DNA of 64,000 bases from Breviolum minutum Mf 1.05b.01 (GCA_000507305.1 DF239395.1:1-64000), one strand, 5' to 3'. Counted from the stretch's first letter, positions 35,299 to 46,779 are shown. Numbers and translations are program-made. The notes: generated from the sequence alone by a model not told the origin.

Positions 35299-35952
35299 CT
35301 TTGAGGTGCTACAGTGTCCTTGAAATGATCAAGCCAGTTGTCCTCATGAACTCGAGGTCGAAATCACACCATTTCCTTTCAAAAAAAATTCCTTGAAAAA
35401 CGTCTTCACCTTCCACCCAAAGCGGTGAAGAAGTTCTTTAAGGGTGAAACCTCTTCAAGTGGGACACTTGATCCTTCCCTTTCAACACAGAAACAATATG
35501 GGGGAGGAGATCTGTGAGTCAAGACATCTCAACCAAATTTCAACTTACCGTCATTTCCAACATATTTCAACCATGGAAGCTTGTCACACACCCCTCCCCA
35601 ACCCCAGGTCAGTCGTGCACCTCCACTGGGCTGATTTAATTTATCACCCTTGGGCAATAGAATGGTATCATAGCCTGGGCTGTTAGCAAAAGCAGGAAGT
35701 TTGGCAACTGAGAATGACGAAATTCTGGGATGTTATGATTTAATGGGTTGTGAGTCGCATCGGATATCTGGACAACAGATTTGTTGTGATTGATTGGGCG
35801 CCAATATGTAGGTGGGTCGTCTGTCGTTCATTTCAAATTATTTCGGGGTGACGACACTGACGTTGCTATAGGTGTCCCACATATAGTCAGTCACCGTCAA
35901 CATTGTTAAGAGGGTAAAGGAGAATGTTTTCAGAGCCAGAAACCGATGCTAC

Positions 35953-36480
35953 ATGGCCTCTCATCTCCGGAGATTCATGATGTTGATTCCATTCCGTGTT
36001 TGCACAACACTGTACTGTTGCTTTCTAATGGAAGTTACTGTTGGTAGATGGAAAATCCGTCACTGCACTGGCATGCTTAAGTGTTTACAAAACACAATAC
36101 ATGAACTCGGAAGTCCAACAGTAAAATGGGCAAGACGAGAACTCATACATATCCATCTTGGACATTGGATTGGATCCAATGAATCTAATTTTGAAACTCA
36201 TCTTGGAGCTTCGCTTAAATGGAAACCACGTTCACAAGGTTTGCTGGAACTGAACTGCCATCTCAAAACTGTTGGACACTTGCCTCTGAATAAATGTCTA
36301 ATGGCCATAAGAAAACATCTCAACAACTTTGACAATTTTGACATCCCAAATGGTGAATCAATGAATCGACTCTTAGAAGATCATCAAGCTGAAATCCATC
36401 CACCTAAATGCAACGTTGACATTCTTGACAACATGGACACCAAGATACTTCCAGGTGCAGGGTTATGTCGCGTGCCCTGA
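35953..36480 (+). CDS. Unrecognised 175-codon plus-strand ORF
   Basis: The longest host-type uninterrupted frame begins at ATG 35953 and ends at TGA 36478-36480. The composition is protein-like from about codon 25 (HLGASLKWKPRSQGLLELNC, LNKCLMAIRKHLNNFDNFDI, LLEDHQAEIHPPKCN). It lacks obvious internal splice sites. It could be a single large exon, a small intron-less gene or a retroposed fragment. No domain is recognised and the opposite strand is closed. Confidence 0.4.
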   Translation: MASHLRRFMMLIPFRVCTTLYCCFLMEVTVGRWKIRHCTGMLKCLQNTIHELGSPTVKWARRELIHIHLGHWIGSNESNFETHLGASLKWKPRSQGLLELNCHLKTVGHLPLNKCLMAIRKHLNNFDNFDIPNGESMNRLLEDHQAEIHPPKCNVDILDNMDTKILPGAGLCRVP

Positions 36481-37022
36481 GGAAACCGCGTTGAGATTTG
36501 GTCAAGTCCCAAAAAACAACGAGTCAACGAACGAATTTGTCCGTTAAAAAACGTGGTTCCGTTTCAAAATTTTTAAAAGAAAGCCAGCTTACTTATTCTT
36601 TAGGGTATCCATTCGTTAGTTTTCTGGGGGAAATGTATACAAAGAAATGATTTGTTGTGTTTTAAGGTTCAGTTGACCTCTAAAATGTGGTAAGTCAATC
36701 ACTGACATTAAAAAGGTCAAGCTAAGAACAGCCCCGGAAACTAACGTGGCTGGCACCTGAAAATGGGGGACCCCTGAAAAGGGAGATGCCTATTGGAAAC
36801 CATCATGTTTGCTAAGTATGTCAAATTTCGAAAATATAATTGTAGTAGAATTCATCCACACTGCATTTGGTAAATGACACTGACATTGGTTTCATGCGTT
36901 TGCCGTGATGGAGTTTCTGACAGAATGGTTGCTAATATGTCCACCCTTTGATACTCTAAGCATCCTTCTGGATTTTTTTTTGTAGAAACCAATATGTTTT
37001 GAAACTGTTTTTGTTGGAATAC

Positions 37023-38082
37023 CAGCAAGCATGTCCAAGGAACAAAATCAGGAAGTAGTCCCATAAAGAAACCCCTAGTCTTCCAACTACTTGCTATATC
37101 TAGAGAAATCCTATTCAACCTGTAAATATTCCAAGCAATGAAGAAACCCATCCCCACCCGCACCTGAATGGCTGTATCAACCAAGCCAGGCACCTGTCAC
37201 ACAGGTACCAAAGCTACAAGGTGAACTTTTTTGAAGCCAAACGTTTCCGGTGGGCAAATGGTGAATCCATGTGAATTCACTCCTAATTTGGAGATTGATT
37301 CCTTTTTGTTGAAGCTTAAAGGATTGAAAATATCAAATCTAAACTGTTTTTGGACGTTTGGAATTCACCCTGCATCTGGAAAAAACAAAAACCCACAGTA
37401 TGTTGTACCCACATACAGTACCCATCTCCGTCAAAGATACATCGTTCCGTCAGGTTTTCTTTGACCTAGGCAGTGTGCACCTTCGTCTACCTACCTTTTA
37501 TCTCATGCAACCCTGAACAAATTCAAAAAAACACATGTTTGTTCCCAAGTAACTTCACTCACCCCCCCCCCAAAAAAAAAAACATAGAAATTTGAGGATG
37601 ATGTCACCCCCAACAACATCATCTGTATCTACAGAGATACCTTGTGGCAAATTTGGAAAAAAAACGCCGCCTTGGACTTGCCGATTCTCGCTGCTGGAAG
37701 CTCATGGAGGCACGTTGGAGGTGCCTTACAGGTCAAACCGACCAATGGGAGAGTTTTCATGGTAGATTTTTTTAAAAATGGCTTATCAATGTATATATAT
37801 ATGTATGTATATATATATCATACTTCACTTCTTTTTGGAGGTTTGTGAAAATCCTGCCAGTTCACACAATTCCCCAATAAGAGATCCTTCACATATCACC
37901 TTGTTGTCTTCCGAAGCCTTGGGGTGGCTCAGGGAGCCTGCGGTGGGTGAGGGTCAAAGGCCTGAGCCTTTTGTCTGGTGTGCTGGGCACACTCACGCCA
38001 TTTGAAGCTGATCGAGGACGATCACTTGGAGTTTGGAAAAGGAATAGCTGCCGTGCGGCTTCTTCGGTTTTGGTGTTGTGAT
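37023..38082 (-). CDS. Minus-strand host exons next to the retroelement insertion
   Basis: Exon 38082-37997 (acceptor GATAGTGCAG, donor GTGAGT) encodes HNTKTEEAARQLFLFQTPSD and RPRSASNG. Exon 37724-37641 (acceptor GACCTGTAAG, donor GTATCT) follows in phase 0 with APPTCLHELPAARIGKSKAA. Exon 37171-37023 (acceptor TTGATACAG, donor GTATTC) encodes 49 codons with two hydrophobic, possibly membrane-spanning stretches (GMGFFIAWNIYRL; RGFFMGLLPDFVPWTCLL); its phase does not follow directly, so an exon is missing between. The copia element lies about 30 nt upstream of the first of these exons, within the intron. Confidence 0.45.
37787..37844. repeat. 58-bp direct repeat, left copy
   Basis: An AT-rich 58-bp segment (CAATGTATATATAT ... 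TTTTTGGAGGTTT) is identical to 43684-43741. After the repeat the two sites diverge at once. Confidence 0.9.
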
Positions 38083-38111
38083 CTGCACTATCGGTTAAGA
38101 TCATTTTGAGA

Positions 38112-38364
38112 NNNNNNNNNNNNNNNNNNNNNNNNNNNNNNNNNNNNNNNNNNNNNNNNNNNNNNNNNNNNNNNNNNNNNNNNNNNNNNNNNNNNNNNNN
38201 NNNNNNNNNNNNNNNNNNNNNNNNNNNNNNNNNNNNNNNNNNNNNNNNNNNNNNNNNNNNNNNNNNNNNNNNNNNNNNNNNNNNNNNNNNNNNNNNNNNN
38301 NNNNNNNNNNNNNNNNNNNNNNNNNNNNNNNNNNNNNNNNNNNNNNNNNNNNNNNNNNNNNNNN
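38112..38364. other. Assembly gap (253 N) at the 5' end of the retroelement
   Basis: A run of N hides the 5' LTR, leader, gag and N-terminal protease of the copia element. Frames reported across it are artefacts. Confidence 0.99.
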
Positions 38365-41300
38365 CAAACTCTGGTGAGCAAGAAGGCCCTCCTGATGCCT
38401 CTTGGAAAGGTATCATTTCGCATCGCCATAGTTCCCGGACAGACTCCATTCTTGTTGTCGAATAGTTTTCTCAAGGGGATTAAGGCAGTAATTGATACTG
38501 ATAAAGAAACATTATGGAGTAAACTTCTGAAGCGATCTCTCCAGATAAGTCGTACTGCCAAGAATTTGTTTCTCATGGATATCAACCAATTGTGGACTGA
38601 ACCAAGTCCCGAGGAGTCTGTTGATTCAGCGATCGGATATAAACCTCACTGCTTCGTTTCCGAAGCCCTGCCAAAACAAGCGGATCAAGAAGTCCATGAA
38701 ACACCGGACAGTGTCATTGTAAACAAGGTAGATCAACAGGAATCTAACATGGACACAAACATGTCAGTGAATAAAGGAAAATTTCAGCCTGAAGTTCCAT
38801 TGCCTGCATTCCCAGAGCCTGGTGTTGAACCCAAAGAGACGTCGAATCACCGAGCTAGTCAATCACCATTGATGTCACCAGCACCCTGTGGATCAAAGTC
38901 CCCCACACTCGATTCCTGTGACAATTCGTGTTCCAGCAATCATGTCATCGGTGTCAGCCAAGCTCACGGAGTTTCGCAAGGGAGCCGAGGAAGTCAGCAC
39001 TGCAGAGAAGATCGCTTCCATCAAGAAGATGGAATTGGACGAACTGTCCAAGATGAAGGTGGAGTTCGGAACCTCCAAGAAGGGGATGCCATTCCCTCAA
39101 GCCTTCGAGGACCACTCGTGGACAGATTGGTTCGTCAAGACCTACGAGTCGAGCGGCAAGCTGGCACACGTGAAATACGTGACCTATGTCGAGAAGAGGT
39201 TGGACATGGAGATCGCCATGAGTCAACAACGCCCCAGGAAGAGCTCTCCCAAGCCGGACATGCCGGTCCACAAGAAGGGCGACAAAAGCTCTCACTCAGT
39301 GGCTTCGTGGGAGATGCCATCGGAGTCCGAGGACGAGGCTCAGTTCATGATGGCATTCAACCAAAAGGATCTGGAAGAACGCATGGGCTACATGACACAG
39401 GAGAACCAGCAGCTCCATCAACGAATGACTCACATGGAGATGGCCATCCAGGAACTCGTGACTCATGTGAAAGGTCTGACGGTGAAAACCGAACCGCAGT
39501 GAGCTGCCCTGATGCCTCCGATCGTTTTGAGTTGAGTGGAGACATGGATTTTGTGTATCATGCTGCTGACACCACAGATGTCAGCTATGGACCTCGCATT
39601 CGTAAACTTGTTCAGGAAATGTTGAAAGAATATCATGATGTCCAAAAGTCCTGCAACCATCGTGTCCACTCACCACAGATCGGATTGCTCGAAGTCATGT
39701 GTCACAACCAAAGCGAATTGACTCATCAAGCCGAGAAGATTGGACTCAAAGCCATTCGTTTCAGCCTGGACACTGGAGATCTCAGCACGGCAACCGGTCG
39801 TCAAAATCTATTTCATAAGTTGTGTGTTCACCGACCACGAGACGTGTGGTATAGTCCTGAATGTAAATATTGGTGTCAATGGAGCCACTTCAACATGCAG
39901 AAAACCCTGGATTTGTTCGAAAAGATTATGTCTGATCGTTGGGATAACCTCTGGCAAATTGCTTTGGGAATAGTACTTCATCAAATTCAAGTAGGAGAAA
40001 GCCGACATTTTCATTTGGAACAGCCTTTTGGATCCACCATGTTGAAAGTCCCCGGAACCCAGAACCTCACTGAAAGGACTTATCGGTGTTGTTTCGACAT
40101 GTGTAAAGCCGGTGACCTTAGAGATCCTTTGTCCCAAAATCCTATCCGGAAACGAATGATAGTGGTCACCACTTCGTCCGAGCTTCATCGTTGCTTGCAT
40201 GGAAAGCTGTGTTCGTCCGATCATGAACACAAACACATTGCCGGTAGCACATATTTCCAGGGTAGACACATTCCTTTGTCACAATACACTGAGATGTATC
40301 CTAGAAAGTTTGCACGACAGGTGGTTAAGTGTTTACAGAAGGATAAAAGTAAACCCGAAGTATCTTTTGTAGCCGAAGGAGATCATCCCACTAAGCGTAG
40401 ACGCTTAGGTTTGAAACTTAGTCCAGCTGCCATTGAACAACGCTTTCCTGACATCAATTGGCAGACAGTGATGATGATGGTGGATAACAAAGCACCTCGA
40501 GTGGGTACCATGGTGGTCGATAACGGCATCCTTCTTGAGAACATCCAAAAGTTATGCCCCAATCACAATATCAAACATGTGGTTTTGTGCCGGGGTATGG
40601 ATAGATACATAGGACCCAATTGCAGTATCCCAAAAGGAAGTGCTCCCTTGAGACGATTTATTGGCCTCCAAAGGAAAACCAATGAGCTATATGTTGATGA
40701 AGAATGGGAATCATGGGAACACCTATCATATCGGGGTCTTCGAAGGAAATGCGTTTCGAGTAGAGTAGGACTAACTGTGTTCGCTAACACCAAGATAACT
40801 CATAAAGAAACACCTGAACTGCCTTCTGCCGATGTCTCAATCCAAATTCGTGAAAGGTCTGGTGACACTGAAGAGTCCAAAAGTAAGAGAGCTAGACTTG
40901 AAAATCCTGAAAGTCCTTTGAGAGAATCCCATCCCTTGAAAGAATCCAGTTCAGCTGAAGAAATTAGCCTAAGCCATCCTCGTGAAATAGTTGATTGGAC
41001 TGCCCAGAAACATGGTCCAAAATTCCTTCAACTCTCATCCGAAGAGCAGGCTTGGTTGATCAAGGTTCATCGTAACTTAGGACACCCAGGAAGTCAAAAG
41101 CTCCAAAACTTTTGTCGACAACTGAACTGCCCTGACAACATTCTCCAAGCAATACCGGAGATGAAATGTTCGACATGCGTGGAACATCGTCCACCACATA
41201 TCTCTAGGAGTGCCGCCATCCATGAACCTCTGGATTTTGGAACCGTAGTTTCCATGGATGGAATCACATGGAGTAATAGTCAAGGAGAGAAATTCCATTT

Positions 41301-43667
41301 CTATCATTTTGTTGATCAAGCAACGGTATTCCAGACTGCTGTGATAGCACCCTCAAGAAACACTGAGCAAGCCGTCAAGGCACTTCTCTCAGGTTGGATG
41401 TTATGGGCGGGTGCTCCACGTACTCTAGTAGTTGATGCTGCAACTGAGCTTAACAGCGAAGAATTTCTCAATGCCCTCCAGAAACATGGAACACAATGTC
41501 GAACATGTGCCGCTGATGCCCATTGGCAAAACGCCCGAGCGGAGAGGCATGGTGGGATCCTTCAAGTCATTCTCAGTAAGATGGACACAGAAGAACCCAT
41601 AACTGACTATGATAAATTAGCCATGGCACTTCAACATGCCACACAAACCAAAAATCAATGGAGTCGACATCGAGGATATGCCCCAGAGTTGTTGGTGTTT
41701 GGAAAAAGTGTCCATATTCCAGGGTCAGTGGTATCGGACCCCAATCGTGCCACCCATGCAGTAGCCTTAAGTCAGCAGCCCGAGGGGATTCAGTTTCGGG
41801 AAAACTTGGCATGTCGTGAAAGGGCCAGAAAGGCCTTTGCACGAATCGATAATGATCAAGTCCTTCGTCGTGCCATGATTAGCCGAAGTCGTCCCAATCG
41901 GGGAACATATGAGAAAGGGGAGTGGGTCATGATTTGGAAAAAGAAAGGAGAAGCTGAAGGTAATTGGATAGGACCCACCCAAGTGTTATCCCAAGAAAGT
42001 GATAAAGTGGTTTGGGTATCCCATGGAACAAAGCTCTTTCGTATCGCCCCTGAGCACATTAGGTACCTCTCAGCATCCGAAGAATGGACACAACGAGCCC
42101 AAAAACAATCTGTTGGTCCCGTAGCAATCCCACAGAATTTAATTCAAGGGGGGGTACAGTATCATGATTTGACAAGCACAGCACCCACCAATCCGAGTAC
42201 GTCGTTAGGAGCAAGTCCGTCTGAGGGACTTCATGAGCAAATACCAACACAAAATCCATCACCTGACACCCCGTCAAATCTCCCTGATGAAGTAGTGTCA
42301 GTGCCCAGTGAACAACCAGATCAAGAACCTGAAGGTTCTGGTATGTCAGGAGGAGAAACCACCAATCCTATCAATGACAATGTTGATATATCACTTCCTG
42401 AATCCATACCAATACCCGAGGATGACGATGAGCTTTTCGTGGAGTGTGAACAGTGCTTCGCGTTGACTGAAGATTGTAAGTGGTCAATGGAAATTGACAT
42501 CTCCGCACAGGACATCAATCTGTGGCGACAGGAAGAATGCCCACATGAGATGTCGTTTGTAGTGTCGGCAGCAAAGAAGCAGCGTAGTGAAGTAAAAATG
42601 TCACAACTCACACCCGAAGAACGTGAACTTTTTCGTCAAGCTAAGGATAAAGAAGTCCAAAGTTGGCTAAGCACTGAGACTGTTTGTAAAATCCTTCGTC
42701 ACCAAGTCCCTGTAGAGAATGTCATGCGATGCAGGTGGATACTGACGTGGAAACCAGTGGATGAAGGGGCCCAAGTAAAGAACCCAAAGTTTGCGCCCAA
42801 AGCTCGTCTTGTGGTATTAGGATATGAAGATCCCCTGATACATGAGATACCAAGAGATTCTCCCACAATGACCAAGCTTTCTAGGATGTTAATACTTCAG
42901 TATGCTGCCAGCTCTCACTGGGATATTGAATCTTTTGACATCAAGACGGCTTTCCTTCGTGGTGAAGAAAATAGCGACCGCATCCTAGGTTTAGAACCTC
43001 CCAATGAGTTGAGAGAAAAGATGAAGTTAGCACCCAATGAAATCTTAAAACTCCTCAAAGGTGCATATGGCCGAGTAGATGCTCCATATCTTTGGTACAT
43101 GGAACTAAAGAAAGGTTTGGAAGAACTTGGATTTGTGATAAGCCCATTTGATCCTTGTGTTTTCGTTCTTCAAAACCCCAAAAGTGGCGTCACTGAAGGC
43201 TTGATAGGGATTCATGTTGATGATGGCCTCTGCTGTGGATCAGAGTTATTCCGCAGTAAACTTCTACAACTTGAACGAAAGTTTCCCTTTGGTAGCCGAA
43301 AATCCAGAAACTTCACTTTCACAGGTTTGAAAATTGACCAAAAGGATGATCACAGCATATGGGTAAATCAAGAACAATATGTCAAAGATATATCTTCCAT
43401 ATCGGTGTCCAGAGAAAGAAGAGCCATTCCTGATTCTGTCGTTACGGAATCAGAAAGACAATCTCTTCGAGCCGTAATTGGATCACTTCAGTACGCTGCC
43501 ACGAATAGTCGACCTGACCTGTGCAGTCGTCTGGGGATGTTGCAATCCCAGATCAACCGAGCGAAAGTTAGCACCTTAATTGAAGCAAACAAAGTGCTTC
43601 ATGAGGCCAAGATGTTCGCTGGCACCACATTGAAGATCCAACCAATTTCTCTTGAACAGCTGAGATT
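38365..43667 (+). mobile_element. Ty1/copia-like retrotransposon, internal region only
   Basis: The segment between the two gaps is one long retroelement reading frame with copia gene order: protease remnant, extra domains, integrase, then reverse transcriptase. Integrase before RT defines copia against gypsy. No LTR, primer-binding site or polypurine tract can be seen because both ends run into gaps. The 15-nt word AAGATCATTTTGAGA lies directly outside both gaps (38097-38111 and 43669-43683), consistent with a duplicated target or with overlapping contig ends. The element is inserted antisense to the surrounding host exons, apparently in an intron. Confidence 0.85.
38365..43667 (+). CDS. Copia-type polyprotein: protease end, methyltransferase-like region, integrase, reverse transcriptase
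   Basis: About 1760 codons without a stop, entering from the gap (the GTG at 38374 is not a real start). It opens with a retropepsin C-terminal half (IVPGQTPFLLSNSFLKG). A region at 39673-40050 has LLEV, SPECKYWCQW (Cys at 39862) and HFHLEQP (Glu at 40018), resembling motifs I, IV and VI of cytosine-5 methyltransferases. Integrase: His 41068 and 41083 with Cys 41167 and 41176 form the HHCC knuckle; Asp 41257, Asp 41434 and Glu 41542 form D,D-35-E. Reverse transcriptase: the FDIKTAFL strand (Asp 42937) and HVDD box at 43213-43224 (YVDD variant). The frame stops at the single n at 43668, where RNase H should begin, so it is C-terminally truncated. From 38888 to 39502 the real coding frame shifts (see next entry). 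The tail beyond the n is host DNA. Confidence 0.85.
38888..39502 (+). CDS. Out-of-frame copia domain (WTDWF-type) inside the polyprotein
   Basis: In the +1 frame relative to the polyprotein, about 200 codons encode a clearly protein-like sequence: SVSAKLTEFRKGAEEVSTAE, then KKGMPFPQAFEDHSWTDWFV and KLAHVKYVTYVEKRLDMEI, a basic KSSPKPDMPVHKKGDKSS linker and a Gln/Glu-rich coiled coil ending at TGA 39500-39502. The polyprotein frame over the same stretch is low-complexity Gly/Gln/Arg/His and looks like a shadow. Similar WT-x-WF domains occur in-frame in dinoflagellate copia polyproteins (recollection, not searched). Two opposite one-base shifts, near the C-run at 38898-38904 and near 39480-39500, would restore a single protein; they could be mutations, assembly errors or programmed frameshifts. 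Confidence 0.6.
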   Translation: MDQSPPHSIPVTIRVPAIMSSVSAKLTEFRKGAEEVSTAEKIASIKKMELDELSKMKVEFGTSKKGMPFPQAFEDHSWTDWFVKTYESSGKLAHVKYVTYVEKRLDMEIAMSQQRPRKSSPKPDMPVHKKGDKSSHSVASWEMPSESEDEAQFMMAFNQKDLEERMGYMTQENQQLHQRMTHMEMAIQELVTHVKGLTVKTEPQ

Positions 43668-43668
43668 N
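43668..43668. other. Single-base gap at the 3' end of the retroelement
   Basis: One n separates the RT/RNase H boundary from host DNA. RNase H and the 3' LTR are missing here, so the n probably stands for a collapsed gap of unknown size. Confidence 0.8.
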
Positions 43669-43683
43669 AAGATCATTTTGAGA

Positions 43684-43741
43684 CAATGTATATATATATG
43701 TATGTATATATATATCATACTTCACTTCTTTTTGGAGGTTT
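43684..43741. repeat. 58-bp direct repeat, right copy
   Basis: Identical to 37787-37844. Directly preceded by the 15-nt word shared with 38097-38111. Confidence 0.9.
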
Positions 43742-44730
43742 TTGGTCGGGTGTTCTTTTCAAGAGGGTCTATAAACATTATATACATCTTAATTGTTTTG
43801 AAACGAGCGAATGGTTTTTTTTGGTAAGCTACTGAAATCATCATTCAACAAAAAAACTGTCCGTGTTGTCGATTTTGTTTCATATCAAATGATCCTCTTG
43901 GTGACCTTCCTGCCAAAACAGCTACCAACTCCCATCCACTGAGCCTTTTTTTCCTGGTCCAGATTTGGACTTTTTGGAATCAGATACAGAAACAAATGAA
44001 CAGCAAAAAGTCCCCTGAAAAAATGATGGTTGGGAGATGATCCTTTTCTTGTTTTGCAGGTGAATAAGACCTATTTTCATGGGTCTTCAGCTGTTGGCTG
44101 TTGGAAGGATAGCTCAAATGGGATACTGTCGATGGTTCAGAAATCCCCAGGCCAACCACCTGAGATGTATAAAAACCTTGTAAATAATGAAATAACCTAT
44201 CAACCTCAACAGGTTATATAGCCGGATTTCTTTCCATCAACGGTAGTTCCAGAGCTCACTGGCCTCATAAGTTCCAGGTCCTGGTTGAATATCACGAAGG
44301 CATAGTCCTTCGGTGCAACCAACGTTGGCAGATTTTGAAAAATCGGGTTTTCCCCTTATAAACCAGCCTTTTTTTTGTAGATACCCCTACTTTTGCAAAC
44401 ACCATTATCTCAGTTCTGAAAGTTTCGGGCCTATCAGAAGATCTTACAGTTTACAGATTGATGTGAATATGGAAAAGTTGATTCGTGTATATTTACTGAC
44501 TACACCTCCAACAGTTTAACTCCAAATTCGCCCCTGACAATGAATGGTTGGAAGATGATCCAGCTTCCTTTCGGAGAACACCTTCAAAGTTCACCTCGGT
44601 TGATTTTTTACTTATTGAAATGGCGGTATGGATGCTATGATGTTCATTTGCTGGTTTTGTTTCCTGATTCCACTTTAAGAAAGCTTTGATTTAGGTGTCA
44701 ATGTTTTAAGATGGGTCACTTTATTTTTTG
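43742..44730. other. No gene seen: intronic or intergenic DNA with hairpin-family fragments
   Basis: Two fragments with the word GATGGTTGG-AGATGATCC (44022-44042 and 44543-44561) occur here, related to degenerate repeats at 5580 and 58530. No frame has coding support. Confidence 0.35.
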
Positions 44731-44751
44731 CGACAAAAAAAACGCTCTGCC

Positions 44752-44850
44752 GACGTCCTCGGGAACCTCTGGTGCTTTCGACCTTCGTATTGCGGCCCTG
44801 GCAGGGGGTCAAGCAGTGCGACCAACCATTGGGAGTCCTTAGAATTTCCC
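44752..44850 (+). CDS. Possible small exon, unrecognised
   Basis: The plus-strand frame NALPTSSGTSGAFDLRIAAL, then AGGQAVRPTIGSP, closes at TAG. The composition is ordinary and GC is locally high. No clear acceptor. Weak call. Confidence 0.25.
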
Positions 44851-44900
44851 TTGATTGGATTGTTTAAAAAGAACCTTCTGTATGAATTCAAAGTGTGGAG

Positions 44901-44901
<1 letters not shown>

Positions 44902-44990
<89 letters not shown>

Positions 44991-44991
44991 G
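44902..44991. repeat. (TTG)30 microsatellite
   Basis: An uninterrupted TTG run of 90 nt. Frames through it give poly-Leu on the plus strand and poly-Gln on the minus strand; neither is a gene. Confidence 0.95.
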
Positions 44992-45499
44992 ACTATAATG
45001 ATACGAAGAATTGCAAATTATCAAGGAAGCAAATCTTACCTATCTGAATGAAGCCCACAATTAGGAAGTTCCCGTTAGTATCCTGCTATTATATACAGTA
45101 AAGGAATATTTGGCTGTAAAAAAAGTCTCGGGATAATATACGTCAAGCTGAAACAAGGGTGGTACCTCTGGAAGCTGTATTTCTACACCTATGAGGGGTA
45201 TCCAAACCTATGTCCATTCCAGCTATCACCTGATCTTTAGGGATTTGTATACAGCCTCAAAGAAAGGCGCTTCATATGAAAGGCTTTTTCCGTAAGGATT
45301 CCAGTCATCCTCAAGTCGTGAATCCCCAACCAAGCCAAAGCGTGGGCCTTTTTTAGTCCACACTCACATGAATTATGATCAAGAATCAAGACCTAAACCT
45401 AAAGCGTCCAAATCAGAATGCTTCAATAAACAAAACATAGGATTTCCCCAACGCGAGGGGAGAAATGACCAACCTTCCGGTGACGGGGTATGATCCCAC

Positions 45500-45561
45500 C
45501 TTCCGTTGATCCAGCAACTGATCTTTGAGTGCCAACAAGGTCTCGATACGTTCCACATTAC
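45500..45561 (-). CDS. Probable 62-nt exon, coiled-coil type
   Basis: The acceptor CTCCAACTGAG and donor GTGGGATC enclose 20 codons, NVERIETLLALKDQLLDQRK, a classic heptad pattern. It is the first of a run of charged helical minus-strand exons reaching to about 60.6 kb. Confidence 0.45.
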
Positions 45562-46489
45562 CTCAGTTGGAGGGTGAGTTTTTGGTGGCTGAAGCACCCA
45601 AAAATGACGGAAAACGGTGGGTTGCAACCACAACGTCGGATGTATAAAAACGATTGTAAATCATTGGTTAAAACTTGTCATTCCCCTGACCTGGTGCTCT
45701 GAATTCTGAACCATCAACAGCGATCTCCGATGAGACCAGCATAGTTTTTGAGGGAAAAGCTCTTACTAAAACAACCACCATACACCATGAGGAAAAAAAA
45801 CATCAGCCAGGGTTCTCAGCCCCTCCAAAATCATTCGGCCCATCTCTGGGAAGGAAACTTGGTAGTGATTTCATGGTAAGTTGTATTTCTTGTATACCAA
45901 TAAGCAACTCACCCAAAAAAAGGAATTTAAGCACCAAAGCCTTTGGCCCAACTTTCTTCATGTGAAGATACTATGAATCTGATCACGAAGCTCCTGACGC
46001 CTCGCAGTTTTCCAGAGCTCAGTTGAATGTTTGGAGGTGGTTGTTTTATGGGGTACCCCGGTTATCGGGAGATATTCATCCAGAGATCATCTCAAACATG
46101 TCTTGCCATGTAATTTTCTGTGCTAGGAAATGTGAGTTTGAATTACCACCAGCCTTGCAAAAAGAGGCTATTAACCAATCATGGGACCACAGCTCGAAAT
46201 TTTCAGTGTTTGCAGCTCAATGAAACAATCCGAACACTGGAAGGAAGAGAATTCTTCGCTGTTGAGTATTTCTGTTTTGGCATGTAGCTTGGGATGTTCC
46301 CCCACTCAGGATTTCAGTGGAAAGTGGAGGTTCTAGGCCTTCTGTTAATTCGTAGATGATGGGAGAGGATGCAAAGTTATCCCCATAGCCATTGTGACCA
46401 TTTTTTGAAAGTCTGACTCCGGCAAACCTATGCTATGGCAAATTCAAACAGGACCTTTTGATTGGTGGTTTTCATCCCATTACAAGATG

Positions 46490-46664
46490 TTCAAAGGAAT
46501 CTGCTGCCCCAGCAAGTGAAATAGCGGAATTGGAATATTTCTGCAAGTTATGCCGTGACCATCAAAAAAGTGATGCCTTTGGGAAGTACAAGGGCAAACT
46601 TCAAGAGTTGTACAACAAATATTGCCCCAAAAATGCCTTATTTGCCTATCGGATAACCGCATAA
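46490..46664 (+). CDS. Probable terminal exon, Lys/Cys-containing
   Basis: From a TGTTCAAAG acceptor the frame reads ESAAPASEIAELEYFCKLCR, then KYKGKLQELYNKYCPKNALF and ends at TAA 46662-46664. The C-K-L-C and later Cys could form a small metal site. The opposite strand is open but of poorer composition. It lies on the strand opposite to the coiled-coil exons, so this is a different gene. Confidence 0.4.
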
Positions 46665-46779
46665 CCTCTACTCGGAATGGGTACCAAGCTTCAAAAATCC
46701 CAAAAGTACCCAGCACTACAATCGAAAACTCCTCATTCTCTCAGGTGATATCTGTGCAACACCATTAGCTTTACATGCC

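Noticed and set aside
37889-38111. Minus-strand frame before the gap as a copia RNase H fragment
   Set aside because: It lacks RNase H motifs, and a clean acceptor (GATAGTGCAG) and GTGAGT donor define a host exon instead.
38106-38465. ORFs through the N-run
   Set aside because: Created by untranslated N. No sequence evidence.
43669-43827. C-terminal tail of the polyprotein after the n
   Set aside because: It reads AT-rich host DNA, including the 58-bp repeat. RNase H sequence is absent.
44728-45051. Poly-Leu / poly-Gln protein
   Set aside because: Translation of a TTG microsatellite. Only a small upstream part is coding-like.
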